Positions 22,480 to 32,384 of a stretch of DNA of 64,000 nt are shown piece after piece (position 1 is the first letter of the stretch; the number at the start of each line of letters is the position of its first letter). The notes under the pieces were generated by a model that saw nothing but the letters and a program-made list of their open reading frames with translations, did not search any database and was not told where the DNA came from. The translations under genes and the position numbers were made by a program. The stretch lies in contig JAAVTG010000614.1 of NCBI GenBank assembly GCA_011947345.1, positions 434,001 through 498,000 on the forward strand. The letters run 5' to 3'. The DNA comes from Phytophthora quininea. Lineage: Eukaryota; Oomycota; Peronosporomycetes; Peronosporales; Peronosporaceae.

Positions 22480-22665
22480 ACTCTTTGGAGTAAGGAGGAA
22501 ATATGTGTCGTCAATGCAGCACCAGCACGGATTCGAGCCCGCCTCAAGATGGAGAACAGTTTTCAAGGGCTAAGGAAGGGCGTTAAAAATTCGGGTAAGC
22601 TGGTTGCAATGTTTTTCTTTCTTCGTTGCTTGCTTCCGGTGTTCCAGCTAGCTACAAGACAAAAC

Positions 22666-23817
22666 TTACAGAGATGGAGCCGAGCCTCCCGCCGAGCCAG
22701 CAAAGTTGCCGCTGCCTCCGAATCCGTCCATGGACCCACCGAAGCTGCCCATGCCTCCAGCGCCGCCACTCAGCAACGAGTTCGTGGTCGCTACGCCGCC
22801 GTTTGCCGTCAACGTAGCAGCCGTCTCCACCTCCTGGTTCGCAGACATATTCACGGCCACCGAGATCCACGTGAACAGACCGTCCGCCACGGAGTCGCCC
22901 AGGTAAGCGTACTCCATGATCGGGTCGTAATCGTTCTCGGCAGCAGCGATCAGCCATTGATCGTCCTCATTCAACGTGATCTCCTGCGTGTTGGTCACGT
23001 ACGTGTCCTGCTCGTTAACGGCCGTGATGAGGGTCTGATCGAAGAAGAATTGACCGACGTGCGCGACCGAGCTGCCGGAATACGTGCCGTTTGCCAGCAC
23101 CGTGCCGTTGTAGTTGCCGATCATGTGCAGGTGAGTGGCGCGCTCGACGTAGTGACCCGGGAAGATCGTCAGCATTTGTGCCACGCCGTCTTCGTCGGTG
23201 GGGGCGATGCCGCGACAGAAGGTGGCGTTGATGTTGGTGGCATCGCTGCTGTCACCGTTGCCGTCAGCCACCACACCCGAGTACACACCCGTCGCATTCG
23301 CGTGCCAGAAGTCGACGTACATGTCGGTCACGGGCTCGCAAGTACTCACATCGATTACTTGCACATCGATGTACATATCGATGCCGGTTTGGTCCTCGCG
23401 CATGTCGTTGCGGATGTACTCACCCGACACGTAATACGGTCCGTATGTAACCTCGGGCTCAAGAACGCACGCGACCTCATCTCCGAAGAGCACGCTGGAC
23501 GACGTGTCAGCCGTGATACCCGTCAAGTTGGACTTGTGGTTGGTGGCGACGGCAGTGGTCGAGTCTAGTCGACGTTGGCGCTGAACACGGAGGTTCTCGA
23601 CGGCTTGGGCACGACGGCCCGCAGCACGTTCTTGCAGCCTACGCATGGACTCGGTGTTAGCGCAGTCTCCGAGCGCGTGTTTGGCGTTGGCGGCGAAGAG
23701 CTTGCGCTGGTTGGCGGAGAGCGTGGGGCGAGTAGCCATTTGGTGGGCCGATGCGATGTCGACGGTGGTGGAGGCCGCTAGAGCGACTGCAGCGACGATA
23801 GAGAAAAGTTTCACCAT
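22666..23817 (-). CDS. Secreted intradiol-dioxygenase-like protein A
   Basis: 383 residues. A signal peptide (MVKLFSIVAAVALAASTTVD...ASA) is followed by an Arg-rich propeptide-like region with dibasic sites (QRQRRLDS) and then the intradiol ring-cleavage dioxygenase core: EVTYGPYYVSGEYIR, VDFWHANATGVYSG, RGIAPTDEDGVAQ and FPGHYVERATHLHM. The two tyrosines (GPYY, GHY) and two histidines (HLH) fit the Fe(III) ligand set of catechol/protocatechuate dioxygenases. The tail is Gly/Ser-rich. Unlike most family members it appears extracellular, so a plant phenolic substrate is plausible but unproven. The frame is intact. It is inverted relative to paralog B. Confidence 0.87.
   Translation of the reverse strand: MVKLFSIVAAVALAASTTVDIASAHQMATRPTLSANQRKLFAANAKHALGDCANTESMRRLQERAAGRRAQAVENLRVQRQRRLDSTTAVATNHKSNLTGITADTSSSVLFGDEVACVLEPEVTYGPYYVSGEYIRNDMREDQTGIDMYIDVQVIDVSTCEPVTDMYVDFWHANATGVYSGVVADGNGDSSDATNINATFCRGIAPTDEDGVAQMLTIFPGHYVERATHLHMIGNYNGTVLANGTYSGSSVAHVGQFFFDQTLITAVNEQDTYVTNTQEITLNEDDQWLIAAAENDYDPIMEYAYLGDSVADGLFTWISVAVNMSANQEVETAATLTANGGVATTNSLLSGGAGGMGSFGGSMDGFGGSGNFAGSAGGSAPSL
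23239..23754 (-). repeat. Near-identical inverted tract in dioxygenase A (pairs with 25122-25637)
   Basis: 516 nt match the complement of 25122-25637 with two silent substitutions by direct reading. It begins right after the signal-peptide core and ends at the codons for GDSSDA. The signal peptides and the downstream catalytic half are clearly diverged. Confidence 0.9.
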
Positions 23818-23885
23818 GTTGGCGTGGAAATGGAGTCGAGAGTCTCGAGGTATTGTTGTTGCTGTTGCTGCCTGGGCAGTGGAGA

Positions 23886-23901
23886 GCAAATTGCAAAGTG
23901 G
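23886..23901 (-). promoter_or_regulatory. Oomycete INR + FPR core promoter of dioxygenase A
   Basis: On the minus strand CCACTTT (23901-23895) fits the oomycete initiator YCAYTYY, and AATTTGC (23892-23886) fits the flanking promoter region MWTTTNC two bases later. The start codon follows about 70 nt downstream, a normal short leader. The gene B promoter shares CAATTTGCTCTC. Confidence 0.7.
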
Positions 23902-25012
23902 TTGTGTCTCGGGTCGCCGTCTCAATTGCTTTGGCCTGGTGGTCGGCCACTGCTGCAGTTCGAGTGGATATTGGCATCGTCAAGGTAGTGATTCACGCCA
24001 TGCATGCCAGCGTTGAAGCTCCGATCTCCGTGAAAAGGGGCATTGTTGTTTAACAAAGGGCGAGACCCCGGATTCCACCGATGCAGACACTGACTGCCAG
24101 ACAGCATGATTTGGGAAGAGCGCACATATCGCCACCTATGGACCAGGCACTGCCAAGATTCGTCACGAAGCTTGTCGTTGGCAATTTCTCGGCCATCTGC
24201 ACACCACCTCCGGGTGAGCCGATCCCATTTGCTGAGGTGGGTGCCTGTCCACTCCGTTCTGCGACTAAAGAATTCGGGTAGTTTCGCACATGCAACAACC
24301 TCGCCAATTTCTACAGTCGGTTTTTGAATCAGCACTGGCAGTTTTGGCAGTTCCCGTTCGAGTTGGAATCAAAACGAATTGGTAGTGCATAACTCGACTT
24401 CACCGACTTGAACAGCGCGCTCAGGACGACGATTTCTCTTGTATTGTGCAGTGCAAAGCCGCGTAGGACAGGAATCACCACCACCAGGTGATCCACCACG
24501 AATTAATGGCCTCAACGTGAGTATTCCCACACAAAGGTCGACTCGTTATGATGAAAACTCCTGCTAACGATATCTCAGGAGAGCGTCAGGCGCTCCGTGG
24601 ACATGGTCTGCTCCTCTACGAGTACGATTTTGCCTTTCCTCTTTGAGTCACACGTGTGCTGAAAGACATTTCGCTTCTGAGCAGACAATCGATCGGGTCT
24701 GGTCGGTATCGGATCGGTCGAGAGCGGCAAGCGGCGTTACCAAGTTCGCACGCCATCTTGGCAGTTCTGTCATCGACGAGTCCACCAGGCAACGGACAGC
24801 ATGAATGCGCGATTCCGGGGTTGTGCTGAGAGTATCCTCAGCGACAGGACAAGTTCTATGGCCGCCTGATGGTGTTGTTTAGCCGCCAGAAGCTTTAATA
24901 CCGGAAACTATTAAAGATCTGCACATTGTTGCCGTAGTAACAACCGCCTCTGGGCATTGCCCACTGGCAATCGCCGGAGCCGGCGCCGCCCTCAGTCGGC
25001 TAGACTACTCGG
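23902..25012. other. Divergent intergenic region between dioxygenases A and B
   Basis: About 1.1 kb without a recognisable gene on either strand. Short open frames have no domain content. Confidence 0.45.
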
Positions 25013-25035
25013 TCAGATTTCAATTTGCTCTCTAC
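25013..25035 (+). promoter_or_regulatory. Probable core promoter of dioxygenase B
   Basis: TCAGATTT followed by CAATTTGCTCTCTAC. AATTTGC fits the FPR element; the initiator part is imperfect at one position (TCAG instead of TCAY). The run CAATTTGCTCTC is identical to the promoter of the inverted paralog, and the start codon lies about 30-40 nt downstream. Confidence 0.6.
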
Positions 25036-25061
25036 TACGCTTCAACCTCGACTCCATCGTC

Positions 25062-26292
25062 ATGGTGAACACTTCATCCATCCTCGCAGCCTCCGTCGCT
25101 GCCCTTACCTTCATCAACTCTGCATCGGCCCACCAAATGGCTACTCGCCCCACGCTCTCCGCCAACCAGCGCAAGCTCTTTGCCGCCAACGCCAAACACG
25201 CGCTCGGAGACTGCGCTAACACCGAGTCCATGCGTAGGCTGCAAGAACGTGCTGCGGGCCGTCGTGCCCAAGCCGTCGAGAACCTCCGTGTTCAGCGCCA
25301 ACGTCGACTAGACTCGACCACTGCCGTCGCCACCAACCACAAGTCCAACTTGACGGGTATCACGGCTGACACGTCGTCCAGCGTGCTCTTCGGAGATGAG
25401 GTCGCGTGCGTTCTTGAGCCCGAGGTTACATACGGACCGTATTACGTGTCGGGTGAGTACATCCGCAACGACATGCGCGAGGACCAAACCGGCATCGATA
25501 TGTACATCGATGTGCAAGTAATCGATGTGAGTACTTGCGAGCCCGTGACCGACATGTACGTCGACTTCTGGCACGCGAATGCGACGGGTGTGTACTCGGG
25601 TGTGGTGGCTGACGGCAACGGTGACAGCAGCGACGCCTCGAATATCGACAAGACATTCCTACGCGGCGTGACTCCCACGGACGAAGATGGCGTCGCCCAG
25701 ATGATCTCCATTTTCCCAGGCCATTACGTCGAGCGCGCCACTCACCTGCATTTTATCGGCAATTACAACGGAACGGTTCTTTCTAATGGAACCTACTCCG
25801 GTAGCTCTATCGCACATGTCGGCCAATTCTTCTTCGACCAGGATCTCATCACGACCGTCAACGAGCAGGATACGTACGTGACCAACACGCAGGCGATCAC
25901 ATTGAATGAGGACGACATGTGGCTGCAAGCTGCTGCGGAAGATGGTTATGACCCTATCATGGAGTATGCGCTACTTGGCGACTCGGTGGCGGACGGTGTG
26001 TTCGTGTGGATCTCGCTGGCTGTGGATATGACCGCGGCTCGAGAAGTGCAAGAAGCTGCCACGCTGACAGCCAACGGTGGTGTTGTCTCGAGTGATTCCG
26101 TTATCGGTGGTGGTCCCGGCCAAGGTGGCAGTTTTGGCGGGTCCATGGGGGTTCGGAGGGTCGATGGGCGGCGGCGCTTTTGGCGGCTCGATGGGGGACG
26201 CTGGTGCTCCCAATGTTGGCTCCTCGTCGTCCAGCGTCCAACAATCGGGTTCGACTGCTGGTGAGGCTGTGTCTTGTGGTGTGCGCAAGTAA
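25062..26292 (+). CDS. Secreted intradiol-dioxygenase-like protein B
   Basis: About 410 residues. The signal peptide (MVNTSSILAASVAALTFINS) differs from that of A; the propeptide and first half of the catalytic domain are identical in protein sequence; the second half is diverged (DKTFLRGVTPTDEDGVAQM, HYVERATHLHFIG). Iron ligands are kept: GPYY, GHY and HLH. The tail is longer than in A, Gly-rich (FGGSMGGGAFGGSMGD) and then Ser-rich, ending CGVRK. The break at the G run 26147-26151 needs two bases; without it the protein would end in Arg/Trp-rich unrelated sequence at 26264. Confidence 0.85.
25122..25637 (+). repeat. Near-identical inverted tract in dioxygenase B (pairs with 23239-23754)
   Basis: 516 nt, equal in length to the other arm, with two silent differences. 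Unrelated or diverged flanks on both sides mark the ends sharply. Confidence 0.9.
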
Positions 26293-26515
26293 GCGCTTTT
26301 CCGCTGCGCGCTCACTTAAACTTTTCAATCGATCTTTCAAATCACTTGCGCTAAATATGTGGCAAGTTGAAGTTGGCAGCATAAAAGTGTACGAGTAAAC
26401 GCACAACCAAAATGTATTTCACGCAGTCCATACACCGAAGCTCACTAATAGAACCACCGCTCGGCAATGAGCATGCTGGAACCGCGAAGGAATGGCTACT
26501 GTTGTAGTTTCCAGC

Positions 26516-26640
26516 ACTCCACCTCCTGGTTCGTGACATGTGCACAGCTGCTGTGAACAGCCGTACTCCATGTGGTCGCAGCAGAGTCGTCCTCGTTCAC
26601 CGCGATCTCCTGCGTGTTGGTGACAAAATCTACATGCACG
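26516..26640 (-). pseudogene. Relic of a third intradiol-dioxygenase-like gene
   Basis: The minus strand encodes VTNTQEIAVNEDD and, a little further on, NQEVE, which match DTYVTNTQEITLNEDD and MSANQEVETA of protein A in the right order, with most of the intervening residues lost. No start, signal peptide or iron ligands remain. It lies about 220 bp beyond gene B. Confidence 0.65.
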
Positions 26641-27601
26641 TAGTCCTGGGTGTTGTTGCAGTACGCTGCATAGGCGCCACGTTTGACACACACACACACA
26701 CACACAAAACTTCAAGTGTCTGCGATTTACCTGTGCGCAAAACGAGCCCAGTAGTAACACGCTTGAAGCAGCTCGGCTCCAAGAATATGGATATGTCGGA
26801 GCTGCAGGGGACGCCAGAACCACCGGGTTGTTTGCATTACCGCCGCCTGATCAAAAACTTGCTCAACAATAATGTTCGAGTAAAACTTCCACTGCAACCT
26901 CTAGTCCTGGAAAAATACAATCAGCACCGTACCCACATCGACGATGTACAAGTGCACCGACACATTCTACACTACATAAACCCACGCTTTAGTCATGGAG
27001 TGTGTCCACGGCATCCCCTTCAGACTTATGGCCAGCAAACTTTGATTTGCTCGGCACATTTGCATGAATCCCTGCAGCTCTTCTTCGGCAGATTTTGGTG
27101 GCTATCGAACTCGTTGGCTCTTCTCAGCTTCAGCGGACGCTGCTTCGCGCGCTTCCTCCTCTGCACGCTGCTACTCCAAAGCCGTGAACAGAGAGTTCAC
27201 GACTACGAAGTAAATTATCTTTAAACTTGTGTCACTCGTGACAGCCAAGTCTGTACACTAGTGATCTCTGGCGGACGGACTTTGAGGTGGCAAGCGGCGC
27301 AGCAATGCATGCGTGTTGACGATGAGCAAGATTATGCTGGTAGCTCCTGGTAGAAGCGGCCTCGACTTCTGAGACGTGTTGGACAGAAACTGCGACTCCA
27401 TTTGTCATGTGACCTTGTTTTTGTCATGTGACCTCATTGTCTGGTAATATGAGAATAGCGTCTCCAACCGCATAAAACTTGTGGTTCCAGCTGATGGGCA
27501 TGTTTAGGAGCTGCAAAAGACATCTGTGCAATGTGGACACGAGAGTCGATGAAGACCGCTGCAATACATCGCTCACTTCTCAAACTCCAACATCGAAATT
27601 G
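26641..27601. other. Stretch without a supported gene
   Basis: Contains the CA microsatellite and a weakly coding-like minus-strand stretch near 27020-27130 (AEEELQGFMQMCRANQSLL) interrupted by stops. This might be a decayed gene, but no family was recognised. Confidence 0.35.
26686..26706. repeat. (AC)n microsatellite
   Basis: About ten AC units, directly beside the dioxygenase relic. Confidence 0.9.
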
Positions 27602-28111
27602 ATGCGGTCGCTCAGTAAGATTGCGCTAGTCGCGGCCTGCGTGTGCATGTTTGAGGTCACGGCAGCAGCAGCAGAAGCCTGTTCGAGAGACGACCTGCAG
27701 CTGGTTCAGTCCCGAATAGCAGCAATCCGCGCGACGCTCGAGTCAGAGGCCAATTCCGACAGCAAGGCGGTCACGGTGCCAAGCAGTTGCAAGGCAGCGC
27801 TCACGTTCGACGCGGCTGCATCGGACGCCGACGGAGAGTACTGCGCGACCGACTGCCTCGTGTGGATTGAGGATATGGTGGACTCTACAACGTGCGGGGA
27901 CGAGGAAATGCTCATGTACCAGCGACGTATGGCGGCGTATCTGGCACAGTGCGACGACAGCCAGCAGGTGCGGCGAAAAGCAACAGCGAACGACGAAGCG
28001 CCCAGAATGAGGCTGCGAGGCCTGGCAGAACGCCAGTGGGGCACCGGCAAACTCGGCGTCAAAGGACTCATGGACGCGCTACTCGTAATGACGCTGAACA
28101 ATGCGCTGTGA
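27602..28111 (+). CDS. Secreted small cysteine-rich protein, effector candidate
   Basis: 169 residues starting MRSLSKIALVAACVCMFEVT, a clear signal peptide. The mature part has six cysteines (EAC, SSC, EYC, TDC, TTC, AQC) in a predominantly helical background, then a basic tail without cysteines (RMRLRGLAERQWG). Six cysteines recall elicitins, but the spacing (35, 17, 3, 12, 18 residues) differs from the elicitin pattern, so it is not called one. No RxLR motif lies near the N-terminus. An apoplastic effector or structural secreted protein is the best inference. The frame is intact. Confidence 0.65.
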   Translation: MRSLSKIALVAACVCMFEVTAAAAEACSRDDLQLVQSRIAAIRATLESEANSDSKAVTVPSSCKAALTFDAAASDADGEYCATDCLVWIEDMVDSTTCGDEEMLMYQRRMAAYLAQCDDSQQVRRKATANDEAPRMRLRGLAERQWGTGKLGVKGLMDALLVMTLNNAL

Positions 28112-29472
28112 GACTAGCGACTGCACTACACGCAGTATTACTGCCAACAGAAAACTATTTATCATTGAACTGATGGAGCAAACAAACGAGTTGCAAGAAA
28201 AACACTTTGTCTTGATCGAGTTTTCTGAAGAACAGCGCTGGACGTCTGTGATGAGCAAGTGCAGTGCATCACACGTTGCCCAGAAAGGCAACAAGTGCGC
28301 TTGGGGTCTGCAATCAGACACTACGAAAAATGAACACTACATACGAAGTCATAGCAAATTTCACGCTTCACTATATTGAAGACCGCAGTAGAAAGCCCCC
28401 AGTAGCAGAATGTACGACTGTACACGCCAGCGAGAAGAATGAAAGCGATGAATTTGCGATTGATCAGGGTTAAAAAGCTCTAAGATTTTCACTCTACACA
28501 TCGGCTTCAGAGTTGGATTATCTTGTAAACATCATCTCAATCGCCAGGATAAAATACAAACTTGCTGCACACGAGAGGGTCAGTGCAAGGATGACTGAAT
28601 TGTTTCTCTACACCAGCAACCAACTACGGTCTTCAGAGAGATTCCCAATTATCAAATTCATCACTCCCACTCGCAATGCACAGCACACTCCACACACAAA
28701 CCCACATGCAGCACTCTTCGTCGTTGAGAATCAGATAGGAGCGAAAGACTTTGATGGTACAGGTTTCAACAGCAGCATTGGAAGCTTTCAGTTGAACTAT
28801 GCATTTGTTTGAATCATCACCTTCTCAACCAAGTTATACACACACAATGCACGCACCCACAAGACACTTTGGCAAGCTCAGTTGGAAGGCAGCAGAAAGT
28901 GATTTTGTTTTCAGCAGCAACACGATGATCGCCTCAACAAACACAATAATATCCTTTCTTTCATCAGCGCTGTACCACCAGACATCAGCCACACTCCACA
29001 CACATACAGATACAAGTACGGACTCAGGCAGTATGAATACAACAGCAGTCCACACGAGCTATAAGCTTCTCGGAAGGTGTCCTAAGTTTGAGTGTCATCC
29101 TCATCCGCACACAGCACACCCATCACACAATACATATAGATACGCAGACATACATGGTATCGGATCGATCAAACTCGCACCAACGCCCTGGCAAAAGAGC
29201 GTCGGGTCTTTCGGTCGTACTCAGCGTCGGTCGTATGGGGAAAGAAGTTTGTCCTATCATCTCGATCACGGGGGAAGAGGCAACACCAGCTGACCTGTAC
29301 TTGGATGGGAGTCGAACAATTCGGCAATGACAGCGCAACTGGAGTGGCGGGCCAATGCTCCATCGTAGCAGCCAGTCGTTTACTAAGTACGAATGTAATG
29401 GACGGTACGGATCTCTTTATTCTGTCCGGCACAGTACTGCAAATCTGTGACGTGTGATGAAAGGAAAGTCTC
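28112..29472. repeat. AC-rich low-complexity intergenic region
   Basis: Between about 28680 and 29150 the plus strand is rich in CACA and CACACA blocks (near 28680, 28840, 28990 and 29100), spaced roughly 100-160 bp with A-rich sequence between. This may be a decayed tandem array. No gene was recognised in the remainder. Confidence 0.45.
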
Positions 29473-31630
29473 TTACAGATAGATTTTCTTGGTCTGGTCT
29501 CGCTTTGCGTGCAGCACGATGGCGTCGACGATGTACTCGTTGAACAAAAGACAGTCGCCGTTGGCGAAGCGGAGCCGCTTCTTGTGCACCACGTCCGGGT
29601 ACAAGTCGTCCGTTAGGATCTGTACGTATTGCGCGGCCGGAGTCGTGTCGGGGGATAGCTTGACGCGCGCCGTGGGCAGGTAAATCACGCACAGCATGAG
29701 CACAATGATACCGATGCAGCCGGCCACGGTCACCAGGGCGGTCGCAGTCGGTACAGCAATCTCGATGTCCGTCGTGGCGTTCTGGCCAGACCCAGAGCTG
29801 CTCGACGCCATTGCCACCGCTAGCTCCAGCCGCCTCCTTGATGTGGCAGCACTGGCGTATGGTGTAGAGACTCCGCGCTGTAGCAGATAAAGAGCGCTGC
29901 AGAGTACATGACTTGTGTGGGCGGGTCTTCGAGGAAGAAATGGTTTGTCTCGATGTGCTTCAGATACGAATCCACCAACGGAGTGCAGGCCGGTAAGCTC
30001 GGGCGGATTAGCCTGCCGTCGGGGGCTGAAAGGCGGTGCCACGATGTAAGTACATCGTCCTCTAGGCGCGTCACGTCCGGGATCATAGCTGGACGCAGCG
30101 ACAAAAGCTCAATGGGGCGCTCAATATGGTCGGTAGACAGAGCATCCTTGCCGATCAGCAAGACGCCTTCGCCCGTAGATAATGGCAGACTCAGACCGAG
30201 GCAATCGCCATCAGCAGCGCAGGTTGCCTCGTGTTGAACGTGTAGCGGGCTAAACCACCACTCCAATTTGCCAAACGAAAGCGTCAACAGTTCCTGAGGC
30301 CCGCGCGACGTCATGAGGCCCTGTTGGTAGTGGCTGGACACACTGCATACTAATGCAGACGTTTCCTCTCGATTGTACGAAGAAATCGATACGCCTGGAT
30401 GCATCTGAAGCTGCTCAAGCATACTTGTCGAGGTAACATACACACAGCCAGAGGCCCCACATAGTATCGATCCATCCTCACTTCTTGTGTTCACAGGTGC
30501 GGAGATTGTAAGACTGGTGTACCGCACGCCGTCGGTCAGTTCGTGACGATCTAACTGTAGGATCAGTTCGCTGACTCGGACGTCACTGGGTAAGACTGCC
30601 TTCAAGCCGCTCGCAATCGAGTGAATGAATGAGTCAGCTGATTGAGGACTCACCCAACCAGCAGGAGCACTTGAGAGTCCCATCTTCGTCATGCCCTGCT
30701 GGAAAGTCGAGTCCAGTTGTGCAAACTCCCAGTCCTCGAGCTCTGCATATTGCTCAGGATTGCGAAGGTACTCTCGCAGGGGATTTCTACAGTCTCTACA
30801 GGCTCCTTGGCCTGCGTTGAGAGTAGTGCTACGTTCCAACCGTGAGACGGATAGCTGAAAGAAACCGTTGTGGTATCCACGTCGTCGGCCCAAGCTCCCC
30901 ACTGCTGCTTCGCTTCGCTTTCCTCATCACTCCACTGGCAGGTGTCTTCGAACTCAAACGGCGCGGTCACACCGGTCACCGACGTGCGTAGGATCGTATG
31001 CAGCACGTCCGCCTCGGAGTCCACGGCACAGGGTCTCTCCATCCCTGCCAACACGTCCGCCACCTCGTCTTCCACTGTCAGACGCCTCGACGCCTTGGCG
31101 TTCTCCGTCTTCTGACCCACGTACACACTCGTGAAGCCCACATTCATGAGGATGATGACTGTCTTGAGGCCCCAAAAGATGCTCCTGGCCTTAACTTTCG
31201 AGTGCACTCGAGCGGGCTGGTCTCCCGGATACAGACTGCAGTTGTGCAGGTACGTGGCGAGCGTGGGGAAGATGAGCGTCTCGCAGAAGACCTCGAAGAC
31301 TTTGCCGCCGGCGAACATGACGTAGCCGAAGAGCGTGTTGTAGTCCTCGACGACGGACGAGGCCTTCTTCGAGAGTGTCTCGTTGGCTGCCAGTCGGTCC
31401 TCGTACACGAACGTGAGCGTCTTCTTGTTCGACGTGAGCAGAGCGAAGCCGAACGCGGCCACGAGCGCGGCCACGACGCACAGCAGGAAGCGCGAGAGCC
31501 GCAGACTCATGTCCACGATCGTGTTGCGGTCCGCCAGCGCATTGGTGCGCGTCAAGTCGTTGCCATGGGACTCGCCCGGTGTTAGGCTGCGCTGCAGGTA
31601 GTCGGTGGCGGGCGGCAGTGAGGCCGCCAT
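29473..31630 (-). CDS. Large oomycete membrane protein, head-to-head pair member 1
   Basis: About 719 residues. An N-terminal membrane segment (LSRFLLCVVAALVAAFGFALL) is followed by a second hydrophobic part, the motif YLHNCSLYPGDQPA, a third segment (GLKTVIILMNVGFTSVYVG), a long soluble middle with several cysteines, and a C-terminal membrane segment (ALVTVAGCIGIIVLMLCVIYL) with a basic tail ending KKIYL. Breaks near the G run 30779-30782 (one base) and at about 29830-29850 (one base). The divergent neighbour shares YLHN...YPGD.PA and the C-terminal arrangement. No known family; a lineage-specific surface or endomembrane protein. Confidence 0.65.
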
Positions 31631-32384
31631 GAAGCGTGGGCGCCGACGAGGTCGCCGAGAAGGAAGTGCCGCCCGCGGCAGCAGCAGCAGCAGCTGACGA
31701 CATGGGCGCAGCCCTGATAGCTACAGTACTGCTAGTACTTGCTGGAAAGCGTTACATTGCATGCTCCAGCGTGGGAACTCGGACGTAGCATATCACACCT
31801 GATGCATGTCACTTCAACTCGGACACTTGTGCAAATGCGCTACGCTCGCAGGCGAGTGCAGTGTGCTCTGCGCATGGATGAGCAGACCAAGACTGCGTGC
31901 AGATCTGTTATTGAAGAGGAGATTGGCGCAGCACAACAGCAGCAAGGCGAACGCGAGGGCGTCTAGATGTATACATACCCTTCTGTTTTCAGACGGATGC
32001 GACCGAGATATTGCAACCCTTGCGGGCAATCCCACCGCCCGTTCATTGTGTACCTTTGTGGCACTGTGTTGATATCTGCTCCGCAGCCTGCTGGGTGCAG
32101 CAGACTACTTGCCTCTCACCGACGGCTGCAGAAAATCATCGCAGGAAAACCCCAAGCCCAGCAGCAGCAGCACATCATAGCTCAGCAAGATAAATACATT
32201 GTAAGCGTGGTGGAGGTTTGTCCGATCGACATGGGGATTCGACGCTGTTGGCATTGCACGTTTGCTAGGATCACGGCAACTTGCTGCATTTTAGTCGAAG
32301 CAAAGCGCCAGTTGCGAGTCAGCGGCATACAAACGCCAAGTCAAAGCATCGTCCTACGGTACAAAACGGTGCCCCGTACCCACC
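31631..32384. promoter_or_regulatory. Divergent intergenic region of the membrane-protein pair
   Basis: About 750 bp separating two start codons on opposite strands. An alanine-rich frame (31703 to 31630, minus) could extend gene 1 only with an extra break, so it is treated as leader. Confidence 0.4.

Noticed and set aside
23239..25637. RxLR-like motif in the secreted dioxygenases (RRLQER, RRLDS)
   Set aside because: Arg-rich propeptide with no EER-type follow-up and a conserved enzyme domain; better explained as processing sites.
27602..28111. Elicitin
   Set aside because: Six cysteines are present, but the spacing does not fit the elicitin pattern.
29250..29420. Possible tRNA (GTTCGACTCCC on the minus strand)
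   Set aside because: The T-stem does not pair and no acceptor or anticodon stem fits around it.
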